From assembly GCF_000378145.1 (NCBI RefSeq), contig NZ_KB899285.1:62001-126000 (forward strand): a stretch of DNA of 64,000 nt, given 5' to 3'. The translations under genes and the position numbers were made by a program. Positions 31,538 through 40,546 of this stretch are shown here, one piece after another. Source of the DNA: Saccharibacillus kuerlensis DSM 22868 (GTDB lineage: Bacteria; Bacillota; Bacilli; Paenibacillales; Paenibacillaceae). Every line of letters begins with the position of its first letter. Positions within the stretch are counted from its first letter, which is position 1. The notes under the pieces were generated by a model, which had not been told where the DNA came from, ran no database searches, and was given only the letters and a program-made list of their open reading frames with translations.

Positions 31538-32317
31538 CTACAGCAGTCCGACCATTTTCAATCCATGTGCAATGCCGTCGTCCTCATTGGTCTTTGTGAC
31601 CCACTTGGCGACTTCCTGCACTTCCGGCAGGGCGTTGCCCATAGCGACACTGTTCGGAATGCCGGCGAGCATCTCCAGGTCGTTCAGCGCGTCGCCGAAA
31701 GCGTATTGGCGTTCAAGCGGAATGCCAAGTTTCTCCGTGATTTTGCGAATGCCCTCGAGCTTGCTGCCGCCGGCTGGAAGTACATCCGCAGACAGCGGAC
31801 TCCAGCGGATGAAGTGCAGGGACGGCAGAATCTCTTCATAATGTGCCTCGTCCGCTTCGCTGCAGAACAGCGAAGCTTGATAGACGCTTCCTTCTTTGTA
31901 GAAGTGCGGATCGGGCGACGACATCGAAATGTAATTGAGCAGCATACCGAAGCCCTGCGCGACAAATTCGTCATTCGGTACGGTTGCTTTCATTTCTTTA
32001 TCGTCGATCAGAATGACCGGATGGTTATGTGTCAGCGCAATAGCCGTCATCTTCTCCAGTGAACCTTTGTCAATCGGATTTGTGTAGATAACTTCGCCGT
32101 TCAAGACAACATACTGTCCGCTGTAGCTGACGTACGTATCGATACCCAGCTCCTCGCGGATTTCTTCGAATAAGAACTGCGGCCGGCCTGTCGCAATCGC
32201 GACAATATGGCCTCTGCGCTTCAGTTCGAAGACCGCTTCCTTCGCGGACAGCGGAATATTTTTCTGCTCGTCTACCAGCGTGCCGTCAATATCGAAAAAG
32301 ACGATACTTTGCTCCAT
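31538..32317 (-). CDS. Cof-type HAD phosphatase, copy 1
   Basis: A 259-residue HAD hydrolase of the Cof/IIB class. Motif I DIDGT has the nucleophile Asp at residue 9, motif II is A-T-G-R near residue 42, motif III Lys is in the G-G-S-K region near 187, and motif IV GDALNDLEML is near 210. A mixed cap domain lies between motifs II and III. Relatives dephosphorylate sugar phosphates, FMN or PLP; specificity is not readable. ATG 32317 is preceded by a purine-rich AAACGGAGACG site. It is about 60% alike to the next gene upstream on this strand, a recent tandem duplication. Confidence 0.9.
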   Translation of the reverse strand: MEQSIVFFDIDGTLVDEQKNIPLSAKEAVFELKRRGHIVAIATGRPQFLFEEIREELGIDTYVSYSGQYVVLNGEVIYTNPIDKGSLEKMTAIALTHNHPVILIDDKEMKATVPNDEFVAQGFGMLLNYISMSSPDPHFYKEGSVYQASLFCSEADEAHYEEILPSLHFIRWSPLSADVLPAGGSKLEGIRKITEKLGIPLERQYAFGDALNDLEMLAGIPNSVAMGNALPEVQEVAKWVTKTNEDDGIAHGLKMVGLL

Positions 32318-32365
32318 GTTAGCGTCTCCGTTTCTTTTATGAAATTGTCTTCAAGCGGAGCCGCC

Positions 32366-33142
32366 TTACAGCAGTCCGGCCAGTTTCAGCCCCTGCGCAA
32401 TACCGTCTTCGTTATTCGACGTGGTAACCCATTTGGCGGCTTCTTTCGCTTCCGGCAGACCGTTGCCCATCGCGACGCTGTTCGGAATTCCCTGCAGCAT
32501 TTCCAGATCGTTCAAGGCATCTCCGAAAGCATATTGACGCTCCAGCGGAATTCCGAGCTTTTCTGTAATTTTGCCAATACCCTTGAATTTGCTGCCTCCG
32601 GCCGGCAGAACGTCGAGCGAGAACGGATGCCAGCGTATAAAATCAAACGTGCCGAACAGCGTCTCATAAGGCTTCTCTTCGCCTTCGGCGCAGAACAGCA
32701 GCGACTGATAGATGAAACGATCCTTGTAGTACAGCGGATCGTGGGTTGGCAGCGTACCGATTTGCAGTGTACCGATACTTTCCGTGACCCGTTCGCTGTC
32801 CGGTACATTGGCGCGCATGTCTTCATGATCCATATAGACAACGGCATGGTCATGCTGCAGAGCCAGATTGGTCAGCTGCTCCAGCGCTTTGTCGTTCAGC
32901 GGATTCGTAAATACGACTTCGCCTTCGAGTACGACGTAAGAACCGTTGTAGCTGACATACGTATCAATGTTCAATTCTTTGCGAATATGCTCAAACAAGA
33001 AAGGCGCTCTTCCGGTTGCAATCGCAACAATGTGTCCCTGTTCTTTCAATGCTGCGACTGCTTCGCGGGTCGAGTCGTTGACCTGTTTGTTATCGTTCAG
33101 CAGCGTGCCGTCAAGGTCAAAAAAGATAATGCTTTTTTCCAT
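32366..33142 (-). CDS. Cof-type HAD phosphatase, copy 2
   Basis: A 258-residue paralogue of the protein at 31538, with motif I DLDGTL, A-T-G-R, G-G-S-K and GDALNDLEML. Long identical blocks such as ITEKLGIPLERQYAFGDALN show the pair arose by tandem duplication, while the cap domains differ more, which may mean different substrates. The start at 33142 follows TGGAGGG; the open frame continues upstream across the promoter region but has no ribosome site there. An extended -10 promoter on the minus strand lies about 110 bases upstream. Confidence 0.9.
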   Translation of the reverse strand: MEKSIIFFDLDGTLLNDNKQVNDSTREAVAALKEQGHIVAIATGRAPFLFEHIRKELNIDTYVSYNGSYVVLEGEVVFTNPLNDKALEQLTNLALQHDHAVVYMDHEDMRANVPDSERVTESIGTLQIGTLPTHDPLYYKDRFIYQSLLFCAEGEEKPYETLFGTFDFIRWHPFSLDVLPAGGSKFKGIGKITEKLGIPLERQYAFGDALNDLEMLQGIPNSVAMGNGLPEAKEAAKWVTTSNNEDGIAQGLKLAGLL

Positions 33143-33250
33143 ATGAGATTCCCTCCATTTGCATTTATCGCGTCTTGACGCGGTTTTCCGCAGTTCTGTC
33201 TCTGTATGATCGGCGCCTTGTATCCGTTTCGCCGTATCTCTGTCTTCTCT

Positions 33251-33303
33251 AGTATAACATGAGGATGGCAGGGGAATCTTTTGTTTCAAAACTATGATAT
33301 AAT
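33251..33303. promoter_or_regulatory. divergent extended -10 promoters
   Basis: On the plus strand TG-A-TATAAT lies at 33295-33303, for malic enzyme. On the minus strand TG-T-TATACT lies with its hexamer at 33251-33256, for the HAD gene pair. Neither has a good -35, as expected for extended -10 promoters. Confidence 0.6.
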
Positions 33304-33389
33304 AAGTCCGAATTTGGTATGTAAGCGTTATCAGACAGCGAGCAAGGTTTGAAGCCTGCTGCCAATACCGTATCCTCAGGAGGTAGACA

Positions 33390-34796
33390 ATGGCCCTTGG
33401 AACGAGCATGATCATACGTTTGCAGATGGATAAAAAGCAGGTGACGTTCGGCGAGGTTGCCGGTGCAATCGGTGACGGAGGTGGCGACGTGGTCGCAATC
33501 GACGTTATTCACGCTAGCCCCGAGCACACAATTCGCGATTTGACGATCAACCTTCCTGAAAAAATGCGCGATTCGGTGCTTCAAGCAGTCGAAGCGCTCC
33601 CCGGTGTCACAATCGTCAACGTATCGGACCGGACATTCCTGGCTCATATCGGCGGAAAGATCGAGATTCAAGCGAAAACGCCGGTCAAAAACCGTGAGGA
33701 TCTGTCCCATGTATATACGCCCGGTGTAGCCAAAGTCTGCATGGCGATTCATGAAGATCCGCAAAAAGCTTTTACGCTGACGGTCAAGCGGAACATGGTC
33801 GCGGTCGTTTCCGACGGGACAGCGGTTCTGGGGTTGGGCGACATCGGACCGAAAGCGGCTATGCCAGTCATGGAAGGCAAAGCGATGCTGTTCAAACAGT
33901 TTGCCGGTGTAGATGCCTTTCCGATCTGCTTGGATACAAAAGACACGGAAGAGATTATTCGTACAGTCAAGCTGATCGCTCCGGCGTTCGGGGGTATCAA
34001 TCTGGAAGACATCGGATCGCCTCGCTGCTTCGAGATTGAGCGAAGACTGACGGAGGAACTGGATATTCCGGTCTTCCACGACGATCAGCACGGAACGGCG
34101 GTTGTCGTATTGGCGGGTCTGCTCAATGCGCTGCGCATCGTCGGCAAGAAATTGGAAGATGCCAAGATCGTCGTTCTGGGTGTTGGTGCGGCGGGTGCAG
34201 CCTGCATCAAGATGCTGATGGCGGCCGGCGCACAAAACCTGATCGCAGTCGATCGCTGTGGGGCGCTGCACCGGGCGGAGAAATATGACAATCAGATGTG
34301 GGAATGGATCGCGGATCACTGCAATCCGAAGGGCGAAACCGGCGAATTGGAGCATGTGATCGCCGGAGCGGATGTGTTCGTCGGCGTGTCACGTCCGAAT
34401 CTGCTGACACTGGACCATATTAAATCTATGGCTTCCGATCCCATTGTCTTCGCGATGGCCAACCCCGATCCGGAGATCGATCCGGAGCTGGCGGAAGCCC
34501 ATGTACGTGTTCTGGCGACAGGACGAAGCGACTTCCCGAACCAGATCAACAACGTACTTTGTTTCCCGGGGATGTTCCGCGGTGCGCTCGACTGCCGCGC
34601 AAGAGTCATCAATGAAGAGATGAAAGTAGCCGCCGCACAGGCGATCGCATCAGTCGTTGAAGACGACGAACTGAACGAGCAGTATATTATTCCGAGCGTA
34701 TTCAATGATAAAGTCGTAGACCGTATTCGGAATGGTGTCGTCGAAGCTGCGCTGCGTACCGGCGTAGCGCGGCGTACGCCGCCGGAATTCCGTTAA
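33390..34796 (+). CDS. malic enzyme with N-terminal ACT domain
   Basis: Oxidative decarboxylation of malate to pyruvate with NAD(P). Of 468 residues, 1-85 form an ACT domain, absent from the shortest malic enzymes. About 95-240 carry the catalytic domain with the tyrosine motif SHVYTPGVA and lysine in the G-P-K-A-A-M-P-V segment, metal-binding E-D and D-D, and FHDDQHGTA. About 255-460 are the nucleotide-binding fold with VLGVGAAGAA. It is related to B. subtilis YtsJ/MalS/MaeA; NAD versus NADP preference is not decided. ATG 33390 follows CAGGAGG. It has its own promoter and terminator. Confidence 0.93.
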   Translation: MALGTSMIIRLQMDKKQVTFGEVAGAIGDGGGDVVAIDVIHASPEHTIRDLTINLPEKMRDSVLQAVEALPGVTIVNVSDRTFLAHIGGKIEIQAKTPVKNREDLSHVYTPGVAKVCMAIHEDPQKAFTLTVKRNMVAVVSDGTAVLGLGDIGPKAAMPVMEGKAMLFKQFAGVDAFPICLDTKDTEEIIRTVKLIAPAFGGINLEDIGSPRCFEIERRLTEELDIPVFHDDQHGTAVVVLAGLLNALRIVGKKLEDAKIVVLGVGAAGAACIKMLMAAGAQNLIAVDRCGALHRAEKYDNQMWEWIADHCNPKGETGELEHVIAGADVFVGVSRPNLLTLDHIKSMASDPIVFAMANPDPEIDPELAEAHVRVLATGRSDFPNQINNVLCFPGMFRGALDCRARVINEEMKVAAAQAIASVVEDDELNEQYIIPSVFNDKVVDRIRNGVVEAALRTGVARRTPPEFR

Positions 34797-34866
34797 GCAC
34801 ACGCTTAAAGGGAAGAAGGACAGGACAGCTGCACAGTAAAGCGAATAGAACCTTCTTGAGAGTCTT

Positions 34867-34893
34867 AGGAGCGGCAGTTTGCCGCTCCTTTTT
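34867..34893 (+). terminator. intrinsic terminator of the malic enzyme gene
   Basis: AGGAGCGGCA against TGCCGCTCCT with a GTT loop, then T run. Confidence 0.87.
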
Positions 34894-35056
34894 ATTCTGC
34901 TTAAGTTTCTTCTTTTCTTCTTCTTTAAAAAACTTTTTCTTCAAAAAAACGCTTGCATTCGATTTTCAATTTCTGCTATATTAGTGACCTTCTCTTTTTC
35001 TCACCTTGTCTGAAGTGGACGTTCACCGTCAACCCAAAGCTTATCGGAGGTGTAAG

Positions 35057-35872
35057 ATGATTTCTTTTAGGACCCTTTTGTATAACGGCAATACCCGGCT
35101 TTATTTGGCGCTGGCTTCCAAAGCCTACGCCCGCAATATCCAGTACAGAGGCTCGCATCTGCTGCATAATTTCGCGAGTGCGGTGTTCGGTTATCTGTAC
35201 GCCTGCATCTGGATCGGGCTTGGCCGCGATCATTCGCTCGGTGAATACGGGATGATCGGCATGATGCAGTATATTACGTTTACTCAAGCTTCGCTGTGGG
35301 TCTCAAGTTTTACTACGAATGGTCTTGGCATTCCGCAGAGCGTACGCACAGGGCAGATCTCGCTCGACCTGATGCGACCGGTGCATCTGTTTGCGCATCT
35401 GGCCGCCAAAGAAGCCGGGCAGATCGCCTATCAGTTTCTGTACAAGTCGATTCCCGTCTATCTGATCATGCTGCTTGCGCTCGGCCTGATGCCAGCGGAA
35501 GGCGGACGTACGCTGCCGCTCGCGCTGCTCGCATTGACAGGTTCAGCGTATTTGTCGATCTGTATCGGCTATTTGATCGGGATCAGCGCGCTGTGGACAA
35601 CCGAATCGTCCTGGCTCCATTGGGGCAATCAGGCGATAATGAATTTGCTGGCCGGGTTTTTCATCCCGCTGCAGTGGCTGCCGCTGTGGTTGCAGCAGAT
35701 CGCATGGGCATCGCCTTACCCGTTTATGCTCTACGCTCCTACACAGCTGTATCTGGGAAAAGGAGATCCTGCGCTGCTGCTCGGTACGCTTGCCTGGTGC
35801 ACGGTTCTAACTCTGGTATGTCTGCTGGCAACGCATGTCATGCGGCGTAAAGTGGAGGTGCAGGGAGGATGA
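35057..35872 (+). CDS. ABC-2-type exporter permease subunit 1
   Basis: A 271-residue membrane protein with six predicted helices, first of a three-gene ABC exporter. It belongs to the ABC-2-like permeases that occur in pairs (related to the PF06182 type). Conserved-looking blocks include the G-L-G-I-P-Q-S-V-R-T-G-Q-I-S-L-D-L coupling region near residues 95-115. ATG 35057 follows CGGAGGTG; an upstream ATG in frame has no such site. The stop overlaps the next start by ATGA, so translation is coupled. The substrate is unknown; similar sets are often linked to drug or lipid export. Confidence 0.85.
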   Translation: MISFRTLLYNGNTRLYLALASKAYARNIQYRGSHLLHNFASAVFGYLYACIWIGLGRDHSLGEYGMIGMMQYITFTQASLWVSSFTTNGLGIPQSVRTGQISLDLMRPVHLFAHLAAKEAGQIAYQFLYKSIPVYLIMLLALGLMPAEGGRTLPLALLALTGSAYLSICIGYLIGISALWTTESSWLHWGNQAIMNLLAGFFIPLQWLPLWLQQIAWASPYPFMLYAPTQLYLGKGDPALLLGTLAWCTVLTLVCLLATHVMRRKVEVQGG

Positions 35873-36705
35873 CTCAATCGACACAGATGCCAAATAGAAC
35901 AAATCGGGCGATCCGTCGTTACATAAAGTTGTACCTCCTGCTGATTCGTACCAGTATCCGCAGCCGAATGCAGTACCGGTTCAACTTCGCGTTGGGTTCG
36001 ATTCTCGCTGCGCTGATCCAGCTGTCCGAATTTCTTATGGTCGCGATTGTGCTGGCGAAGTTCGGAGCGGTGCAGGGGTGGAGTGTGTATGAGATCGGCT
36101 ATCTGTTTGCAGTAATGACTTTTTCCAAAACGCTTTATCGAACATTCGGCGACGAGGTGCATCATCTGGAGAGCTATCTAGTTGAAGGCGAGCTGGATCA
36201 GCTGCTGACAAAGCCTCTGCCGGTGCTGCTGTCCCTAATGCCCCGCAGCTTCCGGCTTATGCTCGGTGAAGTGATTCAGGGCACGGCAATTATGATCTGG
36301 GCATTCGGCGGCATGCTGGGCAGCGGACAGATCACCTGGTGGGCGATTCCGCAGACAGTATTCGCAATCTTGACCGGAGCTGTTGTGCTGTTTGCGATTG
36401 GGCTGGCGACAGCGACATGCGGATTCTGGACGACGCGGATTTCCATGCTGCAAAATATGACCGAAGACGCGGCGCAGACGGCGGCGCGTTATCCGCTGAC
36501 TTTGTATCCAAACTGGATGGGCGGACTGCTGCTGACCGCGATTCCGGTAGGACTGGTCAATTATTTGCCGGCGCTCTATATTTTGCGGGGCGAATTGGGC
36601 ATATGGGTATTTCCGCTGTTGGCCGCCGCCGCATGCCTGGCTCTGCTGCTGGCGCTGCGGTTCTGGACGTTCGGAATGAGCAAATACCAGAGTACGGGAA
36701 GCTGA
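35869..36705 (+). CDS. ABC-2-type exporter permease subunit 2 (PF06182-like)
   Basis: A 278-residue, six-helix permease. After a charged N-terminus of about 25 residues come the helices; the block E-L-D-Q-L-L-T-K-P-L-P-V-L near residues 105-118 is the counterpart of the coupling segment in subunit 1 and is typical of this family. The start overlaps the preceding stop, with GTGGAGGTG as ribosome site inside the upstream gene. The ATPase gene begins 13 bases after its stop. The two permeases most likely form a heterodimer. Confidence 0.87.
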   Translation: MTQSTQMPNRTNRAIRRYIKLYLLLIRTSIRSRMQYRFNFALGSILAALIQLSEFLMVAIVLAKFGAVQGWSVYEIGYLFAVMTFSKTLYRTFGDEVHHLESYLVEGELDQLLTKPLPVLLSLMPRSFRLMLGEVIQGTAIMIWAFGGMLGSGQITWWAIPQTVFAILTGAVVLFAIGLATATCGFWTTRISMLQNMTEDAAQTAARYPLTLYPNWMGGLLLTAIPVGLVNYLPALYILRGELGIWVFPLLAAAACLALLLALRFWTFGMSKYQSTGS

Positions 36706-36718
36706 GAGGAGGCAGATC

Positions 36719-37729
36719 ATGAATACCACTCATGTTGGTCAGCGTACGGAGCAGGCGGCAATCGAAGCGATAAACCTATGCAAAAGCTTTCGTACGCCGG
36801 TTGTCGCCGGAGGAAAGTTTGCGGGTGTCCGTTCCCTTTTCTCCAGGGAGTACAAGGTGAAAGAAGCGGTACAGGATATCGGATTTACGGTAAAAAGCGG
36901 AGAATTTGTCGGGTATATCGGTCCTAACGGGGCAGGGAAATCCACAACGATCAAGATGCTGACCGGCATTCTGCATCCGTCATCAGGCAGCGTCAGGTTG
37001 GCAGGTGTCGATCCGCACACCGATCGCAGGCGCTGCGCCTCGAAGATCGGTGTTGTATTCGGGCAGCGCAGTCAGCTGTGGTGGGATCTACCGGTCAAGG
37101 ATTCGTACGATATTTTGGCGCATATGTACGGAGTGAGCGACAAGGACAAGAATCGGCGTCTCGATGAGTTTGCCGGACTGCTCGATCTGAATGAATTCTG
37201 GGATACGCCGGTAAGGAAGCTGTCGCTTGGACAGCGAATGCGGGCGGATATCGCGGCTGCGATGCTGCACGATCCGGAGCTGCTGTTTCTGGACGAACCG
37301 ACAATTGGACTCGATGTGAATGCCAAGCGGAATATTCGCGGGTTTCTGAAAGTGCTGAATGAACAGTTTGGGAAAACGATTCTGCTCACTACGCACGATA
37401 TGGACGATATTGAGCAGCTGTGCCGTCGCGTAATGGTAATTGGCGGCGGAAGGCTGACATTCGACGGTACGACAGAAGAGCTGCGGCGGAAGATCGGGCT
37501 GCCGACACAGATCAAAGTCACCTATCGAGACGGATACCGACTGCCGGAAGAAAGATTGCTGTCGATCCATGTCGTGGAACTCGGCGAACATACGCTGACG
37601 GTTGGAGTGAATCGGCAGAAGACCCGTACCATGGATATTCTGCGTGAACTCGGACACTGGGGAGAAATTGACGACGTGGAGATGCATGAGCCGGATTTCG
37701 AAGAAATTATCCGGCAAGTATATATGTAG
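36719..37729 (+). CDS. ABC exporter ATP-binding protein (DrrA/NatA-like)
   Basis: A 336-residue ATPase that drives the two permeases before it. Walker A GPNGAGKST is near residue 67, the Q-loop region has GQRSQLWWDLPV, signature LSLGQRMR is near 165, Walker B LLFLDEPT near 185 and the switch His in TTHDMDD. A C-terminal extension of about 90 residues is typical of DrrA-type exporters. ATG 36719 follows GAGGAGG. A hairpin with T-rich end follows the gene, closing the three-gene operon. Confidence 0.93.
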   Translation: MNTTHVGQRTEQAAIEAINLCKSFRTPVVAGGKFAGVRSLFSREYKVKEAVQDIGFTVKSGEFVGYIGPNGAGKSTTIKMLTGILHPSSGSVRLAGVDPHTDRRRCASKIGVVFGQRSQLWWDLPVKDSYDILAHMYGVSDKDKNRRLDEFAGLLDLNEFWDTPVRKLSLGQRMRADIAAAMLHDPELLFLDEPTIGLDVNAKRNIRGFLKVLNEQFGKTILLTTHDMDDIEQLCRRVMVIGGGRLTFDGTTEELRRKIGLPTQIKVTYRDGYRLPEERLLSIHVVELGEHTLTVGVNRQKTRTMDILRELGHWGEIDDVEMHEPDFEEIIRQVYM

Positions 37730-37738
37730 GTAAATAGA

Positions 37739-37779
37739 AAAGGGCCCTGCTTCCTGTTGAAGCGAAGAGCCCTTCTTCT
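37739..37779 (+). terminator. imperfect terminator of the ABC exporter operon
   Basis: AAGGGC..GCTTC against GAAGC..GCCCTT with small internal mismatches and a following CTTCTT stretch. Confidence 0.6.
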
Positions 37780-37837
37780 TATGGAATTCTAAGGATACAT
37801 TCCGCTTAGCATGTATCGTTTTGTTCGAGCCGCTTGT

Positions 37838-38257
37838 TCAGGACAGCAGCGTATCCAGCGCTTTACTGTATTTCTCTACACGCTTATGGTCTTCCTCCGA
37901 CGCTTCTTTGATTCGGGTCAGATCCATATTGTCCTGCAGGTCGAGAATTTTGACCCGGGAAGCGAGACGATGGCCTTTGATTCGGCGAATAAAATGTTCG
38001 TATTCCTCGTCTTCCCGGCGGGACAAATGATCGACCGCTGCAACGATTTCTTCGGAGAAACCTTCGCGCCGCAGATCGTCCAGCGTCAGCTCGGTATCCT
38101 CGATCGTATCATGCAGCGCAGCAACAATCTGTTCTTCTTCGGTCAGCGCACGGAGCATCAGACGAAAAGGGTGGAAAATAAACGGCTGACCGCCCTTATC
38201 AGTCTGGCCCTCGTGATAGCGCGCTGCCAGGGTGATCGCTTTGGTTAGCGTAGACAT
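37838..38257 (-). CDS. small HD-domain hydrolase related to (p)ppGpp hydrolases
   Basis: A 139-residue stand-alone HD protein. The metal-binding pattern of the RelA/SpoT hydrolase and MESH1 group is present: an early His in A-A-R-Y-H-E-G-Q, then F-I-F-H-P near residue 26, A-L-H-D-T-I-E-D-T near 45-53 and a later D in the K-I-L-D-L-Q-D-N region near 107. It is shorter than MESH1, so ppGpp as substrate is a suggestion only. The start at 38257 follows AAAGGAGG; the in-frame extension upstream is not coding. It converges with the ABC exporter operon. Confidence 0.82.
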   Translation of the reverse strand: MSTLTKAITLAARYHEGQTDKGGQPFIFHPFRLMLRALTEEEQIVAALHDTIEDTELTLDDLRREGFSEEIVAAVDHLSRREDEEYEHFIRRIKGHRLASRVKILDLQDNMDLTRIKEASEEDHKRVEKYSKALDTLLS

Positions 38258-38336
38258 AGACAGACCTCCTTTGCTTCTTTTTAACCGCCGGAAGTCCATA
38301 ACACACATCCTCTGCCGAAATGGATCTCATACCTAA

Positions 38337-38362
38337 TAAAAAAAGCACCTCCTAAGAGGTGC
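38337..38362 (-). terminator. minus-strand terminator near the end of the BCCT transporter gene
   Basis: Read on the minus strand: GCACCTC, TTAG loop, GAGGTGC, then a run of T. It lies about 95 bases past the BCCT stop codon, with the mini element between them. Confidence 0.75.
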
Positions 38363-38364
38363 GT

Positions 38365-38420
38365 AAGGCTGTCGATAAAGCTTGGTCCGCACAAGGCGAA
38401 TCGGACTTTATCGACAATTG
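38365..38420. repeat. miniature relative of the terminator-nested elements
   Basis: Perfect 11-bp inverted ends TGTCGATAAAG (38370-38380) and CTTTATCGACA (38406-38416) enclose 25 bases with a GTCC/GGAC inner stem. The ends resemble those of the elements at 51425-51624 and 56781-57023. It touches a terminator on one side, but no second terminator copy is seen. Confidence 0.55.
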
Positions 38421-38456
38421 GAATTTCCGGTACCGATCCGAGGAATATACCGTATA

Positions 38457-40004
38457 TTAAGCTTTCTTCTCGAGGATAGGCGAGGTTTTCCGCTTGGCGG
38501 GAAGTGTTTCTTTGGCATCCTGCTTCAGCGATTTCAGCAGGCTGGACGCCATCATAATGATGACGAACGAGAAAGGGAATGCTGCGATAATCATCGTGTT
38601 TTGCAGCGCCTGCAGTCCGCCGGAATACAGCAGGACAAGCGCGATGGAAGTCAGCAGTGCGCCCCAAACCATTTTCAACATATTGTTCGGATTCTGCGAA
38701 CCGTTCGTCGTCATCATGCCGAGAACGAAAGTGCCGGAGTCCGCCGAAGTAATGAAGAACGTGCCGATCAGACAGATTGCAAAAATGGAAATGATATGTC
38801 CGAACGGGAAAGTGTCCAGCATGCCGAACAATGACTGTTCTGTAGCCAAAGCCGAGATGATCGTTTGTCCGCTCTGTTCGAGCGAGATAGCCGATCCGCC
38901 GAATACCGAGAACCACAGGAAGCCAAGCAGAGAAGGAGCCAACAGCACGTAAGCAACGAATTCACGGATAGTCCGTCCTTTCGAAACGCGGGCGATAAAG
39001 ATGCCGACGAATGGGGACCAGGAGATCCACCATGCCCAGTAGAAGATTGTCCATCCGTTGATCCATGCCCGATTCTCTTCGTTGAGCGGAGAAATTCGGA
39101 AACTCATGTTCAGGAAGTTCTGCAGATAACGGCCAATCGTGTCGGTGAACAGGTTCAGCGTAAACAACGTCGGACCGAAGATGAACACGAGAGCGAGCAG
39201 TCCGGCCGCAAGCAGCATGTTCACATTGCTCAGAATTTTGATACCTTTGCCGAGTCCCGTCAGGGCAGAGATCATGAACAGCACGGTAACGGCCAAAATG
39301 ATAATAAACTGAGTGGTCATGTTGGACGGAACGCCGAAGAGGTACGACAATCCTCCATTAATCTGTACGGCGCCGAAGCCGAGCGATGTTGCAACACCGA
39401 TCACCGTGGAAATTACGGCGATGACGTCGATCGTTTTACCGATTCCGCCGCTTGCATGTCGTCCCAGAATCGGCTTCAGCGTCGCGCTGATCAGACCCGG
39501 CTCGCCGCGTCTAAACATGAAGTAGGCCAAGGTCATGGCAACCAGACCGTAGACGGCCCAGGCATGAATGCCCCAATGGAAAAACGTATACTGCATGGCT
39601 TCCCGGATGGCCGTATTTGTTCCTGTCTCGCCGGTCGGAGAGCTTATGGCGTAGTGGCTGATTGGCTCGGCCGTTCCATAGAAGACCAATCCGATGCCGA
39701 CGCCGGCACTGAACAGCATAGCCAGCCAGGTCGGACGGGAAAATTCAGGTTTGTCTTCCGCTTTGCCCAGTTTGATTTTGCCCATCGGGCTAAACAGCAG
39801 ATAGAGGCAGACGGCCACGAAGCAGGTTACGATGATGAGGTAGTACCAACCGAAGCTGTCGGTTAAGAACCCCTGTACATTTGCGGTGAATTGTTCAAAT
39901 GCCTTTGGAATTAAGGCACCGATGACGACTAGCGCCAAGATAATAGACGCCGAAATATAAAATACACTTGTTGCTTTCTTCATAACTGGATTTACAACTC
40001 CCAT
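38457..40004 (-). CDS. BCCT family transporter (OpuD-like, glycine betaine or choline type)
   Basis: A 515-residue secondary transporter with 12 predicted helices that takes up betaine-type compatible solutes, usually with sodium. The family signature region [21 protein letters not shown] near residues 325-345 with its conserved tryptophans is intact, as is the Gly-rich segment of helix 3 ([16 protein letters not shown]). The C-terminal tail is short and basic. The coordinate uses ATG 40004, whose ribosome site is weak; ATG 39983 is an alternative. A long upstream region with an inverted repeat may hold osmotic control signals. Confidence 0.92.
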   Translation of the reverse strand: MGVVNPVMKKATSVFYISASIILALVVIGALIPKAFEQFTANVQGFLTDSFGWYYLIIVTCFVAVCLYLLFSPMGKIKLGKAEDKPEFSRPTWLAMLFSAGVGIGLVFYGTAEPISHYAISSPTGETGTNTAIREAMQYTFFHWGIHAWAVYGLVAMTLAYFMFRRGEPGLISATLKPILGRHASGGIGKTIDVIAVISTVIGVATSLGFGAVQINGGLSYLFGVPSNMTTQFIIILAVTVLFMISALTGLGKGIKILSNVNMLLAAGLLALVFIFGPTLFTLNLFTDTIGRYLQNFLNMSFRISPLNEENRAWINGWTIFYWAWWISWSPFVGIFIARVSKGRTIREFVAYVLLAPSLLGFLWFSVFGGSAISLEQSGQTIISALATEQSLFGMLDTFPFGHIISIFAICLIGTFFITSADSGTFVLGMMTTNGSQNPNNMLKMVWGALLTSIALVLLYSGGLQALQNTMIIAAFPFSFVIIMMASSLLKSLKQDAKETLPAKRKTSPILEKKA

Positions 40005-40452
40005 CTTTGATTTGCTCGCAGAGGGTTTTCTCTTTTTCGATTTGCGAGTCGGTCAAGCAGACTTACGAAATGCATCATTTCCGTTTTTGCTTTTGATCTT
40101 CCTCGTCCTCATAGAAAATGCACGGTGACTTATTGTGTCGATTCATGGTGGAAAATGAGGGTCGGCCGGTATACGAGGTTCAAGTATACCCTAACTTTCA
40201 ATGACGATGCAAAAATTCAATCGTGTAATCTTAAAATTGAAAGCGCGACCAATCCAAGCAGGCAAAGGGATACAAAAAAAATAAAAAAATTGGTCAGCGC
40301 ACCGAAAAATTCGCTTTTTGCATGAATAAAGATGAGCTGCAGCCTTTCATTTATAGTGGGTTTTCTGAAGGCTGTGAAGACTGTTTTTGAAGCTTACCGA
40401 GTAGGGTTTAATGAGCGTGCATAGCCGCATTACGAGTAAGAAAATGGACATG
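40005..40452. other. gene-free region upstream of the BCCT gene with an inverted repeat
   Basis: No gene supported. Perfect 7-bp arms GGTATAC (40168-40174) and GTATACC (40184-40190) surround nine bases, about 165 bases upstream of the BCCT start. This could be an operator; no regulator gene is adjacent. Confidence 0.45.
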
Positions 40453-40480
40453 AAAAAGCTGCCGAGAGTTTCTCGGCAGC
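40453..40480 (-). terminator. minus-strand terminator of the aldo/keto reductase gene
   Basis: GCTGCCGAGA, AAC loop, TCTCGGCAGC, then five T on the minus strand. Confidence 0.85.
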
Positions 40481-40546
40481 CTGTTGGGTTTCTTTAAGAA
40501 AGCGATTCGATTGACTGCATGGGTGATGTGATCGATTGCAATCGGA

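Noticed and set aside
31538-33142. assembly duplication of the HAD genes
   Set aside because: The two copies differ throughout, most in the cap domain, so they are true paralogues.
33249-34355. 368-codon minus-strand open frame
   Set aside because: It is a shadow of the malic enzyme gene.
38865-39866. 333-codon plus-strand open frame
   Set aside because: It is antisense to the BCCT transporter gene, hydrophilic and repeat-like in composition, without a ribosome site.
40168-40200. sigma-B promoter (GGGTAT on the minus strand) for the BCCT gene
   Set aside because: The -10-like word is present, but no GTTT-type -35 lies at the right distance.
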